A DNA stretch of 46,523 nt from Propionibacteriaceae bacterium (GTDB taxonomy: Bacteria > Actinomycetota > Actinomycetes > Propionibacteriales > Propionibacteriaceae), in assembly GCA_030529455.1 (NCBI GenBank), contig JAUMWV010000002.1, forward strand, positions 17,266 through 63,788. The letters are read 5' to 3'. Positions 16,745-25,406 of this stretch are shown in pieces (position 1 is the first letter of the stretch; each line of letters starts with the position of its first letter). The notes under the pieces are model-generated. The model was given only the letters and a program-made list of their open reading frames with translations. It did not search any database and had not been told where the DNA came from. The position numbers and the translations under genes were made by a program.

Positions 16745-17565
16745 GTATCGGGCTGGTCACCTCCTGGCTGGCGTGCCCGGTCTGCGGTGGCGGGCTGAGC
16801 CTGGCCGAGCGGACACTGCGCTGCCAGGCGAGGCACTCCTTCGACATCGCCAAACAGGGTTACGTGAACCTCTCCCAGAAGGCCGCACCACCCAACGCCG
16901 ACACCCCGGCCATGGTCGCGGCCAGGCAGCGGTTCCTCGCCGGAGGGCACTTCGGCCCGCTGGCCCAGGCCCTAGCCAGCCGCCTGCGAAGGTCCCGCCG
17001 CATCCTCGACGTGGGGGCCGGATGCGGCTACTACCTCGCCGCGGCGCTGGACGCCAACCCGGAGGCCGTGGGGCTCGCCACCGACGTCTCCCCCGCCGCC
17101 TGCCGGGCCGCCTGCCGCGCCCATGGCCGTGCGGCCGCGATCGTCGCCGACACCTGGGCGGGTCTGCCGCTGCGTCCCGGCAGCGTCGACGCGTTGCTGT
17201 GCGTGTTCGCTCCCCGCAACCCGGACGAGTTCTGGCGGGTGCTGAGCCCCGGCGGCCTGCTCGTGGTGGCCACCCCGACGGGCGACCATCTTGCGGAGCT
17301 GCGGCGTGATTTAGGGCTCCTCGGCATCGACCCGGACAAAACCGCTGAACTGAAAAAGCGTCTGGCCGCCTTCACCCCGGTGGGACGCCACCCGCTGCGC
17401 TGGACCATGGCTCTCTCGCCCCAGGAGGTCACCGATGCCATCGCGATGGGCCCCAACGCCTTCCACCAGGACGCCGCCTCGCTGACCGTGGGTCTACCCG
17501 GCACCACCCAGGCCACCGGTTCGGTGGAGGTGCAGATCTTCCGGAAACCCGCCTCCCCGGTCTGA
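16741..17565 (+). CDS. rlmA: 23S rRNA (guanine-N1)-methyltransferase, RlmA type
   Basis: A 274-residue SAM-dependent methyltransferase. An N-terminal zinc site (C12, C15, C28, H32) precedes FDIAKQGYVNL, a hallmark of RlmA/TlrB enzymes that methylate G745 or G748 in helix 35 of 23S rRNA. The Rossmann domain has ILDVGAGCGYYLAAAL (motif I) and FAPRNPDEFWRVLSPGG. Such enzymes can confer macrolide resistance in producers (TlrB) but are usually housekeeping. The GTG start overlaps the SURF1 stop as GTGA. Confidence 0.9.
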   Translation: MSIGLVTSWLACPVCGGGLSLAERTLRCQARHSFDIAKQGYVNLSQKAAPPNADTPAMVAARQRFLAGGHFGPLAQALASRLRRSRRILDVGAGCGYYLAAALDANPEAVGLATDVSPAACRAACRAHGRAAAIVADTWAGLPLRPGSVDALLCVFAPRNPDEFWRVLSPGGLLVVATPTGDHLAELRRDLGLLGIDPDKTAELKKRLAAFTPVGRHPLRWTMALSPQEVTDAIAMGPNAFHQDAASLTVGLPGTTQATGSVEVQIFRKPASPV

Positions 17566-17640
17566 CCTCACCCCTCGCGGCCGGTCTGGGCGCCGCCGGT
17601 CGTGTAGTAGATTCTCCCCGGCCAACCGGGAGGAACAAGC

Positions 17641-18462
17641 ATGGCAACACCACTGCGGCAGCGGATCGGGGGCTGGGTCGACTCCGACCCGGTCCAGCGC
17701 TTCGTGCTCACGATCATCGTCGTCAACGCGATTACGCTCGGCCTGGAAACCTCACCGTGGGTCATGTCGTCCTACGGCACCGCGCTGCACTGGCTGGACA
17801 CCGCCGCACTGGTGATCTTCGTGGTGGAGATCGGGCTCAAGCTGGTCGCCCACGGCTGGCGGTTCTTCGCCGACCCGTGGAACCTCTTCGACTTCCTCGT
17901 CGTCGCGATCGCGCTGGTACCCGGAGCGGGTCCCTTCGCGGTGCTGCGCTCCCTGCGGGTGCTCCGTGTCCTGCGTCTGGTCAACCGGATGCCACAGCTG
18001 CGGTTCATCGTCGAGGCGATCCTCAAGGCCCTGCCCGGCATCGCCGCGATCGCGGGCCTGATGTGCATCATCTTCTACGTTTCGGCGGTCATGGCGACGA
18101 CACTGTTCGGGCCAGCCTTCCCCGACTGGTTCGGCTCCCTCGGCGCGTCCCTGTACACGCTGTTCCAGATCATGACGTTGGAGAGCTGGTCCATGGGGAT
18201 CGTGCGCCCGGTCATGGAGGCCTACCCGTGGGCGTGGCTGTTCTTCGTCTTGTTCATCGTGCTGTCGGCATTCACCATGCTGAACCTGTTCGTCGCGGTC
18301 ATCGTCGACACCATGAGCAACCTGCACGACGAGAAGCGGGCCGCGCAGCTACAGGCCTCGGCGTTGCCCGGCCCGACGACGCAGGATCAGCTGGCCGAGC
18401 TCCGCAGGGAGATCGCCGAACTGTCGGACCTGATCCGCACCCAGGGGGACCACCCAAGATAA
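17641..18462 (+). CDS. Bacterial voltage-gated sodium channel (NaChBac-like)
   Basis: A 273-residue single-domain six-helix cation channel, close in length to NaChBac (274). S1-S3 span ~20-95. S4 has gating arginines every third position (R103, R106, R109, R112, then R116). S5, the pore and S6 span ~125-235. The selectivity filter TLESWSM (179-185) matches the TLESW of BacNav channels and carries the key Glu. After S6 a hydrophilic helix with a heptad-like LAELRREIAELSDLI suits the tetramer coiled coil. AGGA precedes the ATG. It is unlinked to flagellar or chemotaxis genes here. Confidence 0.9.
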   Translation: MATPLRQRIGGWVDSDPVQRFVLTIIVVNAITLGLETSPWVMSSYGTALHWLDTAALVIFVVEIGLKLVAHGWRFFADPWNLFDFLVVAIALVPGAGPFAVLRSLRVLRVLRLVNRMPQLRFIVEAILKALPGIAAIAGLMCIIFYVSAVMATTLFGPAFPDWFGSLGASLYTLFQIMTLESWSMGIVRPVMEAYPWAWLFFVLFIVLSAFTMLNLFVAVIVDTMSNLHDEKRAAQLQASALPGPTTQDQLAELRREIAELSDLIRTQGDHPR

Positions 18463-18525
18463 CGATCCTCCATCACCGCCGGGAAAACCCTTCCACGCTG
18501 ACCCGGTCGCTGCCACACTGCTGCA

Positions 18526-19791
18526 ATGAACCTGTCACGTCGCACCATCTTCGGGGCTGGAACAGGCCTCGCCGCCGCAGCAACACTCACCGCCTGCGGC
18601 GGGAACCAGGGACCACTCGCACCCGGCAGCTCCGGCGCCAAACCCACACTCACCCAGTGGTACCACGAGTATGGCGAGCAGGGCGTCCAGGAGGCCGTCA
18701 AGAAGTACGCCGCCGACTACCCCGACGCCACCGTCACGGTGAAATGGAACCCGGGAGACTACGGCAAGTTGCTGAGCGCGGCGCTGCTCACCGACGACGT
18801 GCCCGACGTCTTCGAGGGCGAAATGGGCGCCAGCCTCGACATGATCGGCGCTGGCCAGGTGGTTGACCTGACCGACATCATGAGTCCGGCCATGGCGGCC
18901 TTCAACCCGGCCGTGATGAAGAGGTTCACCTTCAAAGACAAGGTGTATGCGATCCCCCAGACCATCGACATGCAGTTGCTCTATTACCGGCCCTCGGTGC
19001 TGAGCAAGGCCGGGGTCGAGCCGCCGAAGACCTTCGACGAACTCGTCCGGGCGGCCAAGGCGGTGCGGACGGCCGACATGGGTGGATTCTTCGCGGGCAA
19101 CGACGGCGGTGTCGGGGTGCTGGCGAACATGCTGGTCTGGGCCTCCGGCAACGACCAGCTGAACCCGGAACGGACCGCGGCGGGCTTCGCCACCCAGTCG
19201 TTCTACGACGCGGTCGTGGCCTACCGGGCGTTCTTCCAGTCCGGTGACCTGTTGCAGAACGCGTCCGGCGACTGGTACAACTCCAGCCCATTCGCCAACG
19301 GTGAGACCGCGATGCAGTGGGGCGGCCTGTGGTCGCTGCCCGAGATCAAGCAGGCCCTCGGCGACGACGTCGGCGTGCTGCCCTTCCCCGCGATCGGGGC
19401 GAGCGGACGCCCGGCTGTGCCCTTCGGCGCCTTCGGGGCCTGCGTCGCGGCGAAGAGTAAGAACGTGGCGGCGGCCAAGGCTTTCGTGAAGTGGCTGTGG
19501 ATCGACTCCGACGACCGCCAGGTCGACTTCTCCAACAGCTACGGGACCCACATTCCCGCGAAGACCGCCCTCGTCGCCCGGGCCGACAAGCTTTCCTCCG
19601 GGCCCGGGGCCGACGCCGCCCGGTTCGTCGCGGAGCACGGCTTCGCGTCCGACATCATGTGGACCGGGCCGCTCGGCGACGCCTTCAGTGCCGCGGTCAG
19701 CAACTGCATCAAGCAGAACGCCGACCCCGCCACCGAGTTCGCCCCGGTCGCGGAGAAGGCGGTCAGCGAGCTGAAGCGCGTCGGCGGCTGA
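18526..19791 (+). CDS. Sugar ABC transporter substrate-binding lipoprotein
   Basis: A 421-residue extracellular solute-binding protein of the carbohydrate-uptake (CUT1) type. The N-terminus has a twin-arginine-like SRRTIFG and a lipobox LTAC with Cys24 as the lipidation site. The body has typical features such as PDVFEGEMGA, a hinge strand YAIPQTIDMQLLYYRPSVL, and FVKWLWIDSDDRQ. The sugar is unknown. Its TGA overlaps the next ATG by one base, so it heads a three-gene operon with two permeases. No ATPase follows; CUT1 systems in actinobacteria often share one. Confidence 0.92.
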   Translation: MNLSRRTIFGAGTGLAAAATLTACGGNQGPLAPGSSGAKPTLTQWYHEYGEQGVQEAVKKYAADYPDATVTVKWNPGDYGKLLSAALLTDDVPDVFEGEMGASLDMIGAGQVVDLTDIMSPAMAAFNPAVMKRFTFKDKVYAIPQTIDMQLLYYRPSVLSKAGVEPPKTFDELVRAAKAVRTADMGGFFAGNDGGVGVLANMLVWASGNDQLNPERTAAGFATQSFYDAVVAYRAFFQSGDLLQNASGDWYNSSPFANGETAMQWGGLWSLPEIKQALGDDVGVLPFPAIGASGRPAVPFGAFGACVAAKSKNVAAAKAFVKWLWIDSDDRQVDFSNSYGTHIPAKTALVARADKLSSGPGADAARFVAEHGFASDIMWTGPLGDAFSAAVSNCIKQNADPATEFAPVAEKAVSELKRVGG

Positions 19792-20732
19792 TGCCCGCCC
19801 CGTCCCGTTCCTGGTGGTCGCGGGTCCGTGGCCACCAGGGGCGGAACCTCTGGTTCGCCGCCTTCGTCTCGCCTTTCGTCGTGGGGCTGGCGCTGTTCGT
19901 CTACATCCCGATCCTCTGGAGCGCCTATCTCTCGCTGTTCGATGCCCGCAACACGGTGACCCCCACCCGCTTCGTCGGGTTCGCCAACTATTCCTACCTG
20001 CTCAGCGACCCCTTGTTCCTGTCCTCCCTCGGCACCTTCATCGGCTTTGCCGCGTTCATCGTGCCGCTGACCTTCGTCTGTTCGCTCGGGCTGGCGCTGC
20101 TGCTCAACAACCTGCGCTGGGGGCAGGCCTTCTTCCGTTCGGTGTTCTTCATCCCGACTGCGGTCAGCTATGTCGTCGCGGCGATCGTGTGGCGTCTCGC
20201 GTTCTTCAACGGTGCCCGGTTCGGCCTGGCCAATTCCCTAATCCGGGAGGCCGGTGGCGAGCCGGTGAACTGGCTGGGCGGGACGAACTCCTGGTACTGG
20301 GTCGTGCTGGTCAGCCTGCGGCTGTGGCTCCAGGTCGGGTTCTACATGATCTTGTTCATCGCGGGCCTCAACCGCATCCCCCACGACACCTACGAGGCCG
20401 CCGCCTTGGACGGGGCGACCGGCTGGCGGCTGCTGCGCCACATCACGCTCCCCCAGCTGAGGGCGACGTCGGTCGCGGTGGTCATGCTGCTGCTGATCTC
20501 GGCATTCCAGGCCTTCGACGAGTTCTGGAACACACTCGGGTCGATCACGGGCTCCTACCCGCCCTATGCGCGTCCCCCACTGGTCCACCTGTACCTCATC
20601 AGCATCGGCGGCTCCCAGCAGGACCTCGGCCTGGGCGGGGCGGGCACCATGATCCTGACAGCGCTCATCGTCGTCTTCGGCCTCGCCCAGAACTGGCTGG
20701 TCAACCTGGGCCAGCGCAAGGAGGGACGATGA
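19791..20732 (+). CDS. Sugar ABC transporter permease (MalF type)
   Basis: A 313-residue inner-membrane permease with six core helices. The EAA loop reads [21 protein letters not shown], the contact site for the ATPase. Its N-terminal helix and the [16 protein letters not shown] segment are characteristic of CUT1 MalF/UgpA-like proteins. The ATG shares one base with the preceding TGA; the stop overlaps the next start as ATGA. Confidence 0.92.
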   Translation: MPAPSRSWWSRVRGHQGRNLWFAAFVSPFVVGLALFVYIPILWSAYLSLFDARNTVTPTRFVGFANYSYLLSDPLFLSSLGTFIGFAAFIVPLTFVCSLGLALLLNNLRWGQAFFRSVFFIPTAVSYVVAAIVWRLAFFNGARFGLANSLIREAGGEPVNWLGGTNSWYWVVLVSLRLWLQVGFYMILFIAGLNRIPHDTYEAAALDGATGWRLLRHITLPQLRATSVAVVMLLLISAFQAFDEFWNTLGSITGSYPPYARPPLVHLYLISIGGSQQDLGLGGAGTMILTALIVVFGLAQNWLVNLGQRKEGR

Positions 20733-21556
20733 TCCGGCCCGGACGCACCATGCTGGCGCTGCGCTACACGGCGCTCACCATCCTCGCGGTGGGCTTTCTG
20801 CTGCCGTTCTACGTCATCGTCCGCAACGCCTTCAGCTCGCAGCGGCACATCACCGCGGCGCGCTGGCACTGGTTGCCCGACCAGTTCGGCCTCACCAACC
20901 TCGGCGCGCTGTTGTCGAACACCAACCTGAAGATCCTCCAGGCATTGGGCAACTCGGCGGTGGTGGCGCTGGCCCAGACGGCCGGGACGGTGGTCGTGTC
21001 CCTGCTCGCCGGGTGGGCGCTCGCGGCCTACAGCAACCGGGCCGCGAAGCTGCTGCTCGGCGCGACCGTGTTCACGCTGATGGTTCCGGCGGCCGCCACG
21101 TTCATCCCGATGTTCGTCATGACGGCCCAGTTCGGCTGGATCGACTCCTACCGGGGTCTGGTCATCCCGGGCATGTTCTCGGCCTTCGCCACCTATCTGT
21201 TCCGCCAGTCCTTCCTCGATTTCCCGACGGAGCTGACCGACGCGGCGGCCATCGACGGCGCGAACCCCTGGACCGCGTTCTGGCGGGTCGTCGTCCCGAA
21301 CTCCATGGGGATCGTCGGAGCCGTCGGAACCATCACCTTCATCGGCGCCTGGAACGCCTTCCTGTGGCCGCTGCTGGTGAGCCGGGAGGCGACCCGGACC
21401 GCGCAGGTCGCGCTCAGCCAGTTCATGACCAGCCAGGGCGTGCGCTACCCCGAACTCTTCATGGGAGCCCTGGTCACGATCATCCCGGTCGTCGGGGTGT
21501 TCCTGTTCCTGCAGCGTTACCTCGTCCAGGGGCTCGTGACGTCGGGCCTGAAGTAA
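20729..21556 (+). CDS. Sugar ABC transporter permease (MalG type)
   Basis: A 275-residue permease, partner of the preceding one. Six helices; [17 protein letters not shown] is the typical MalG scoop-region motif, and the EAA loop reads [22 protein letters not shown]. It ends [11 protein letters not shown], a frequent CUT1 C-terminus. GGAGGG lies just before the ATG. It is the last transporter gene; the DUF2200 gene follows after 8 bases. Confidence 0.92.
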   Translation: MIRPGRTMLALRYTALTILAVGFLLPFYVIVRNAFSSQRHITAARWHWLPDQFGLTNLGALLSNTNLKILQALGNSAVVALAQTAGTVVVSLLAGWALAAYSNRAAKLLLGATVFTLMVPAAATFIPMFVMTAQFGWIDSYRGLVIPGMFSAFATYLFRQSFLDFPTELTDAAAIDGANPWTAFWRVVVPNSMGIVGAVGTITFIGAWNAFLWPLLVSREATRTAQVALSQFMTSQGVRYPELFMGALVTIIPVVGVFLFLQRYLVQGLVTSGLK

Positions 21557-21564
21557 GGAGCCTC

Positions 21565-21927
21565 GTGGCCAGCCATCGCATTTTTACCACCGGTTTCGCC
21601 AGCATCTACCCGCTGTATGTCGCCAAGGCCGAACGCAAGGGTCGCTCCAAGGCCGAGGTGGACGAGGTGATCCGGTGGCTGACCGGCTACGACCAGGTCG
21701 GGCTGGACCGGGTGCTCGCGAGCGAGACCGACATGCGCGCCTTCTTCGAGCAAGCGCCAGCCCTCAACCCGCGGTGTGAGCTCATCACCGGCGTGGTCTG
21801 CGGACACCGCGTCGAAGAGATCGAGGACCCGCTGATGCGCAAGATCCGCTACCTGGACAAGCTCATCGACGAGTTGGCCCGCGGGAAGAAGATGGCAGCC
21901 ATCCTCCGGGGCAGCCAGCGTCCCTAG
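21565..21927 (+). CDS. DUF2200 family protein
   Basis: A 120-residue soluble protein of DUF2200, function unknown. The family signature is clear: [24 protein letters not shown] at the N-terminus, then [11 protein letters not shown] and [25 protein letters not shown] is 4 bases before the GTG start at 21565. It is only 8 bases from the permease and may be co-transcribed, but nothing suggests a transport role. Confidence 0.9.
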   Translation: MASHRIFTTGFASIYPLYVAKAERKGRSKAEVDEVIRWLTGYDQVGLDRVLASETDMRAFFEQAPALNPRCELITGVVCGHRVEEIEDPLMRKIRYLDKLIDELARGKKMAAILRGSQRP

Positions 21928-21931
21928 CGGT

Positions 21932-21950
21932 GCCCCGGCCCGGCCGGGGC
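21932..21950. terminator. GC-rich palindrome between convergent DUF2200 and lepA
   Basis: GCCCCGGCC and GGCCGGGGC form a perfect nine-base inverted repeat around one central base. It lies five bases after the DUF2200 stop and 17 bases beyond the lepA stop. There is no U-tract, as is common in high-GC genomes. It could serve both directions. Confidence 0.5.
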
Positions 21951-21967
21951 CGAGGCCCGTGTCGGGA

Positions 21968-23797
21968 TTACTTCTTCGTGGCCTCGCCGGTGGACAGCGC
22001 CGCGACGAAGGCCTCCTGCGGCACCTCGACCCGACCGACCATCTTCATCCGCTTCTTGCCTTCCTTCTGCTTCTCCAGCAGCTTGCGTTTGCGGGAGATG
22101 TCGCCGCCGTAGCACTTGGCCAAGACGTCCTTGCGCATCGCACGGATCGTCTCGCGCGCGATGACCCGGCTGCCGATCGCCGCCTGGATCGGCACCTCGA
22201 ACTGCTGGCGGGGGATCAATTCCTTGAGCTTTCCGGCCATCTGAATGCCGTAGCTGTAAGCCTTGTCCTTGTGGACGATGGCGCTGAAGGCGTCCACTGG
22301 GTCGCCGTGCAGCAGGATGTCCACCTTCACCAGCTCGGAGACCTGCTCCCCCGAGGTCTCGTAGTCGAGCGAGGCATAGCCCTTGGTCCGTGACTTCAGG
22401 GCGTCGAAGAAGTCGAACACGATCTCGGCCAGCGGCAGCGTGTAGCGGATCTCGACGCGGTCCTCGCTGAGATAGTCCATGCCGGTCTGGACGCCGCGGC
22501 GCTGCTGGCACAGCTCCAGGATGGTGCCGATGAACTCCGAGGGGGTGAGCACGGTGGCCCGCACGACGGGCTCGTGCACCTCGGCGATCTTGCCGGTGGG
22601 GTATTCCGACGGGTTGGTCACGATGTGCTCGCTCCCGTCCTCCATGACGACCCGGTAGACCACGTTCGGGGCGGTCGAGATCAGGTCGAGGTTGAACTCG
22701 CGCTCTAGGCGTTCACGCACGATCTCCATGTGCAACAGCCCGAGGAATCCCACCCGGAACCCGAAGCCGAGCGCGCCAGAGGTTTCCGGCTCATAGGTGA
22801 GCGCGGCGTCGTTGAGCTGCAGCTTCTCCAGCGCCTCGCGCAACTCGGAGAAGTCGTCCCCGTCGATCGGGTACAGCCCGGCATAGACCATGGGGTTGGG
22901 GTGGCGGTATCCGCCCAGGTCGGTCTCGGCGGGCCGGTTGACGCTGGTGATGGTGTCGCCCACGCGGGACTGGCGAACGTCCTTCACACCCGTGATGAGG
23001 TAACCGACCTCGCCGACCCCGAGGGCACTCGATTTGACCGGTTCGGGCGAGATGACACCGACCTCCAGCAGTTCGTGCGTGGCCTTGGTGCTCATCATGA
23101 GAACCCGCTCGCGGTGATTCAGCTGCCCGTCCACCACCCGGACGTAGGTGACGACGCCGCGGTAGGTGTCGTAGACGGAGTCGAAGATCAAGGCGCGCGC
23201 CGGTGCGTCCGGGTCGCCGACCGGTGGGGGAACCTGCTCGACGATGGCGTCCAGGAGTTCCCGGACTCCGACGCCGGTCTTGGCCGAAACCTGCAGCACG
23301 TCGGAGGGGTCGCAGCCGATGATGTGGGCCAGTTCTGCGGCGTACTTCTCCGGCTGGGCGCTCGGCAAGTCGATCTTGTTGAGCACCGGGATGATGTGCA
23401 GGTCGGCTTCAAGCGCCAGGTAGAGGTTGGCCAGGGTCTGCGCCTCGATGCCCTGCGCGGCGTCCACGAGCAGCACCGCGCCCTCGCAGGCGGCCAGCGA
23501 ACGCGAGACCTCGTAGGTGAAGTCGACGTGGCCAGGGGTGTCGATCATGTTGAGGACGTGTGTGGTGTCTCCGACGTTCCAGGGCATCCGCACGGCCTGG
23601 CTCTTGATCGTGATGCCGCGCTCGCGTTCGATGTCCATCCGGTCGAGGTACTGGGCCCGCATCTGCCGGGCGTCCACCACCTCGGTGAGTTGCAGCATGC
23701 GGTCGGCAAGTGTCGACTTGCCGTGATCGATGTGCGCGATGATGCAGAAGTTCCGGATGATCGCCGGATCAGTCTTCCCCGGGGTGGGAGCAGGCAT
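21968..23797 (-). CDS. lepA: Elongation factor 4 (LepA)
   Basis: A ribosome-associated translational GTPase of 609 residues, the usual length. G motifs are visible: AHIDHGKST (G1), DTPGHVDF (G3) and NKIDLP (G4). Then come domain 2, the EF-G-like domains III and V, and the LepA-specific C-terminal domain, with [20 protein letters not shown] near the end. It is divergent from rpsT across a 309-bp gap, a common actinobacterial arrangement. Confidence 0.97.
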   Translation of the reverse strand: MPAPTPGKTDPAIIRNFCIIAHIDHGKSTLADRMLQLTEVVDARQMRAQYLDRMDIERERGITIKSQAVRMPWNVGDTTHVLNMIDTPGHVDFTYEVSRSLAACEGAVLLVDAAQGIEAQTLANLYLALEADLHIIPVLNKIDLPSAQPEKYAAELAHIIGCDPSDVLQVSAKTGVGVRELLDAIVEQVPPPVGDPDAPARALIFDSVYDTYRGVVTYVRVVDGQLNHRERVLMMSTKATHELLEVGVISPEPVKSSALGVGEVGYLITGVKDVRQSRVGDTITSVNRPAETDLGGYRHPNPMVYAGLYPIDGDDFSELREALEKLQLNDAALTYEPETSGALGFGFRVGFLGLLHMEIVRERLEREFNLDLISTAPNVVYRVVMEDGSEHIVTNPSEYPTGKIAEVHEPVVRATVLTPSEFIGTILELCQQRRGVQTGMDYLSEDRVEIRYTLPLAEIVFDFFDALKSRTKGYASLDYETSGEQVSELVKVDILLHGDPVDAFSAIVHKDKAYSYGIQMAGKLKELIPRQQFEVPIQAAIGSRVIARETIRAMRKDVLAKCYGGDISRKRKLLEKQKEGKKRMKMVGRVEVPQEAFVAALSTGEATKK

Positions 23798-24017
23798 GGG
23801 CGTCCTTTGCGGTCGGTTCGGTCGCCTATCTTCTCATGAACCGGCCGGTTCGCGCCGTCCGGCGGGCCCGGCGGCCCGAAAAGCGCCCAGGGCCGGACGG
23901 CAGAACCGCACCCTGTGCCGGTCGACAACGACCACGACGGCGGGTTGTCCCAGCGTAGGCGAGGCCGACGCCCGGAATCGGCCCCTTCGCGAGCCGGGGC
24001 GGGAAGGCGACCCAGAT

Positions 24018-24047
24018 TTGGGTGAGGCTGGGCGACCCTGATAGTGT
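24018..24047 (+). promoter_or_regulatory. Candidate promoter for rpsT
   Basis: TTGGGT at 24018-24023 and TAGTGT at 24042-24047 are 18 bases apart. They fit a housekeeping-sigma promoter and leave a ~55-base leader before rpsT. The rest of the 23798-24106 gap between divergent lepA and rpsT shows no gene. Boundaries are guesses from sequence only. Confidence 0.35.
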
Positions 24048-24106
24048 GAGCAGTCGCGTCAACAGGCGCTCCCTATAAAACCGAGACACAAGTAGAGGCT
24101 TGCCCC

Positions 24107-24367
24107 GTGGCGAATATCAAGTCCCAGATGAAGCGCATCAAGACCAACGAGAAGGCGCGCCAGCGCAACAAGGCCGTCAAGTCGGCCCTGCGTACCCACG
24201 TGCGTAACTTCCGCGAGGCTGTGGCCGCCGGCGAGAACGAGAAGGCCGTCGAGCTCGCCAAGGTTGCCAACCGCGCTCTCGACAAGGCCGTCTCGAAGGG
24301 CGTGATCCACGCCAACCAGGCGGCGAACCGCAAGTCGGCGATCTCGCTGGCAGCGGCGAAGCTCTGA
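24107..24367 (+). CDS. rpsT: 30S ribosomal protein S20
   Basis: The 86-residue, lysine-rich helical protein that binds 16S rRNA early in 30S assembly. Residues typical of S20 are visible: [20 protein letters not shown], then [11 protein letters not shown], and the C-terminal [16 protein letters not shown]. It starts at GTG 24107 with AGAGG about nine bases upstream. It diverges from lepA; the usual next neighbour holA is separated from it here by a DUF2975-XRE pair. Confidence 0.97.
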   Translation: MANIKSQMKRIKTNEKARQRNKAVKSALRTHVRNFREAVAAGENEKAVELAKVANRALDKAVSKGVIHANQAANRKSAISLAAAKL

Positions 24368-24380
24368 GCTAAACCGGCTC

Positions 24381-24396
24381 GACGCTAGGCAGCGTC
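24381..24396 (+). terminator. Stem-loop after rpsT
   Basis: GACGCT and AGCGTC pair around AGGC, 13 bases after the rpsT stop. There is no immediate T-run, although CTGTTTTG follows at 24421. A plausible but weak terminator. Confidence 0.35.
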
Positions 24397-24450
24397 TCGA
24401 CCTACTCGGTGGTCGGGGCGCTGTTTTGCGTCCCCATAACACCCCCTGCA

Positions 24451-24498
24451 TATCGTTTGACGATACTATCGTTTATCGTTTAGTATCGAATTACGATA
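24451..24498 (+). promoter_or_regulatory. Promoter with paired palindromic operators for DUF2975-XRE
   Basis: TATCGTTTGACGATA (24451-24465) and TATCGAATTACGATA (24484-24498) are imperfect copies of one palindrome with arms TATCG/CGATA. Between them are two further TATCGTT half-sites. TTGACG (24457-24462) lies inside the first copy and TAGTAT (24481-24486) touches the second, 18 bases apart, so bound regulator would cover the promoter. The AT-rich island contrasts with the GC-rich surroundings. AAGGAGGT follows at 24502. Autorepression by the XRE protein of the same operon is inferred. Confidence 0.7.
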
Positions 24499-24513
24499 TG
24501 TAAGGAGGTCCCA

Positions 24514-25134
24514 ATGAAACTCTCGATCAGCCGAGGCGACTACCTCACGCTGCGGATCATGCTGGCACTGTTCGTCGCCTCACCCCTCGTGACCCCGTTC
24601 TGGCACGCCTGGGAATGGATCAAGGGAGCCCCCTTGGTTTGGCTCAATGGGGGCAGCACCCCGCAGGCCATAGCGGGTGAGGCGGTCTCTCCCCTCGAAA
24701 CCGCGACCGGGCTGACCGTGCGCCCGAGCCTTGAGACCCTATCGTGGGAGTTCACCGACCCAGCGTGGACGCAACGTGTCGGCGCGATGCTTCCGGGCCT
24801 GCTGGTCGCGGTGGTCACGCTCTGGCTGTGTGTCACGGTCTGGCGGTTCACGCTCCTGGTCCAGCGCGGCCGCGCCTTCTCCGCCGGGGCGCATCGGCTG
24901 CTGGTGCAGTTCGGGATCGGTCTGGTCTTCCTCACCGCCGCCCTCCTCGTCGGCGAGGCGGTGGCGAACATGCTCATCTACTCCAGCTCGCCAGACACCG
25001 GGATGGGATTCGCCATGCTGACGATCAGCGCTGGCGATATCGTCCCACTCGGGGCGGCGATGGTGGTGCTGGTCGTCGCCCACGCCTGGCGGCAGGGGGA
25101 ACAGCTCGCCGAGGACGCGGAGGCCACGATCTAA
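24514..25134 (+). CDS. DUF2975 membrane protein
   Basis: A 206-residue membrane protein with four main helices (~10-30, 88-110, 128-150, 165-190). The linker LLVQRGRAFSAGAHRLL before helix 3 is typical of DUF2975. The pairing with a small Cro/C1-type regulator is the same as YoaS-YozG in Bacillus. Function is unknown. It has a strong AAGGAGGT five bases before the ATG, and its TAA shares a base with the regulator's ATG. Confidence 0.85.
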   Translation: MKLSISRGDYLTLRIMLALFVASPLVTPFWHAWEWIKGAPLVWLNGGSTPQAIAGEAVSPLETATGLTVRPSLETLSWEFTDPAWTQRVGAMLPGLLVAVVTLWLCVTVWRFTLLVQRGRAFSAGAHRLLVQFGIGLVFLTAALLVGEAVANMLIYSSSPDTGMGFAMLTISAGDIVPLGAAMVVLVVAHAWRQGEQLAEDAEATI

Positions 25135-25361
25135 TGCCCGTCGAAGAACCCCATCGGATTGCCTGCCACCTAGACGATCTGCTCGCGGCCCGGGGCATGA
25201 CGCTCGCGGCCCTCAGCGAACAGGTCGGGATCACCGTAGTCAACCTGTCGATCCTGAAGAACAACCGTGCGAGGGCCGTTCGGTTCAGCACCCTGACCGC
25301 GCTGTGCGAGGCGCTGGACTGCGAGGTCGGGGAACTGTTCAGCCTCGCAGAGCAGCCCTGA
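25134..25361 (+). CDS. Small XRE-family (Cro/C1-type) regulator
   Basis: A 75-residue protein that is essentially one helix-turn-helix domain: HLDDLLAARGMTLAALSEQVGI, VNLSILKNNRARAVRFSTL, then LCEALDCEVGELFSL. This is the YozG/HTH_26 type, usually co-transcribed with DUF2975 membrane proteins. It likely binds the palindromes at 24451-24498. The start overlaps the upstream stop by one base, which ties their translation together. Confidence 0.9.
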   Translation: MPVEEPHRIACHLDDLLAARGMTLAALSEQVGITVVNLSILKNNRARAVRFSTLTALCEALDCEVGELFSLAEQP

Positions 25362-25406
25362 TCGTCCAGCCAGGTTCGGAAATGCCCGGGCTGAGCACAA
25401 CAGCCG

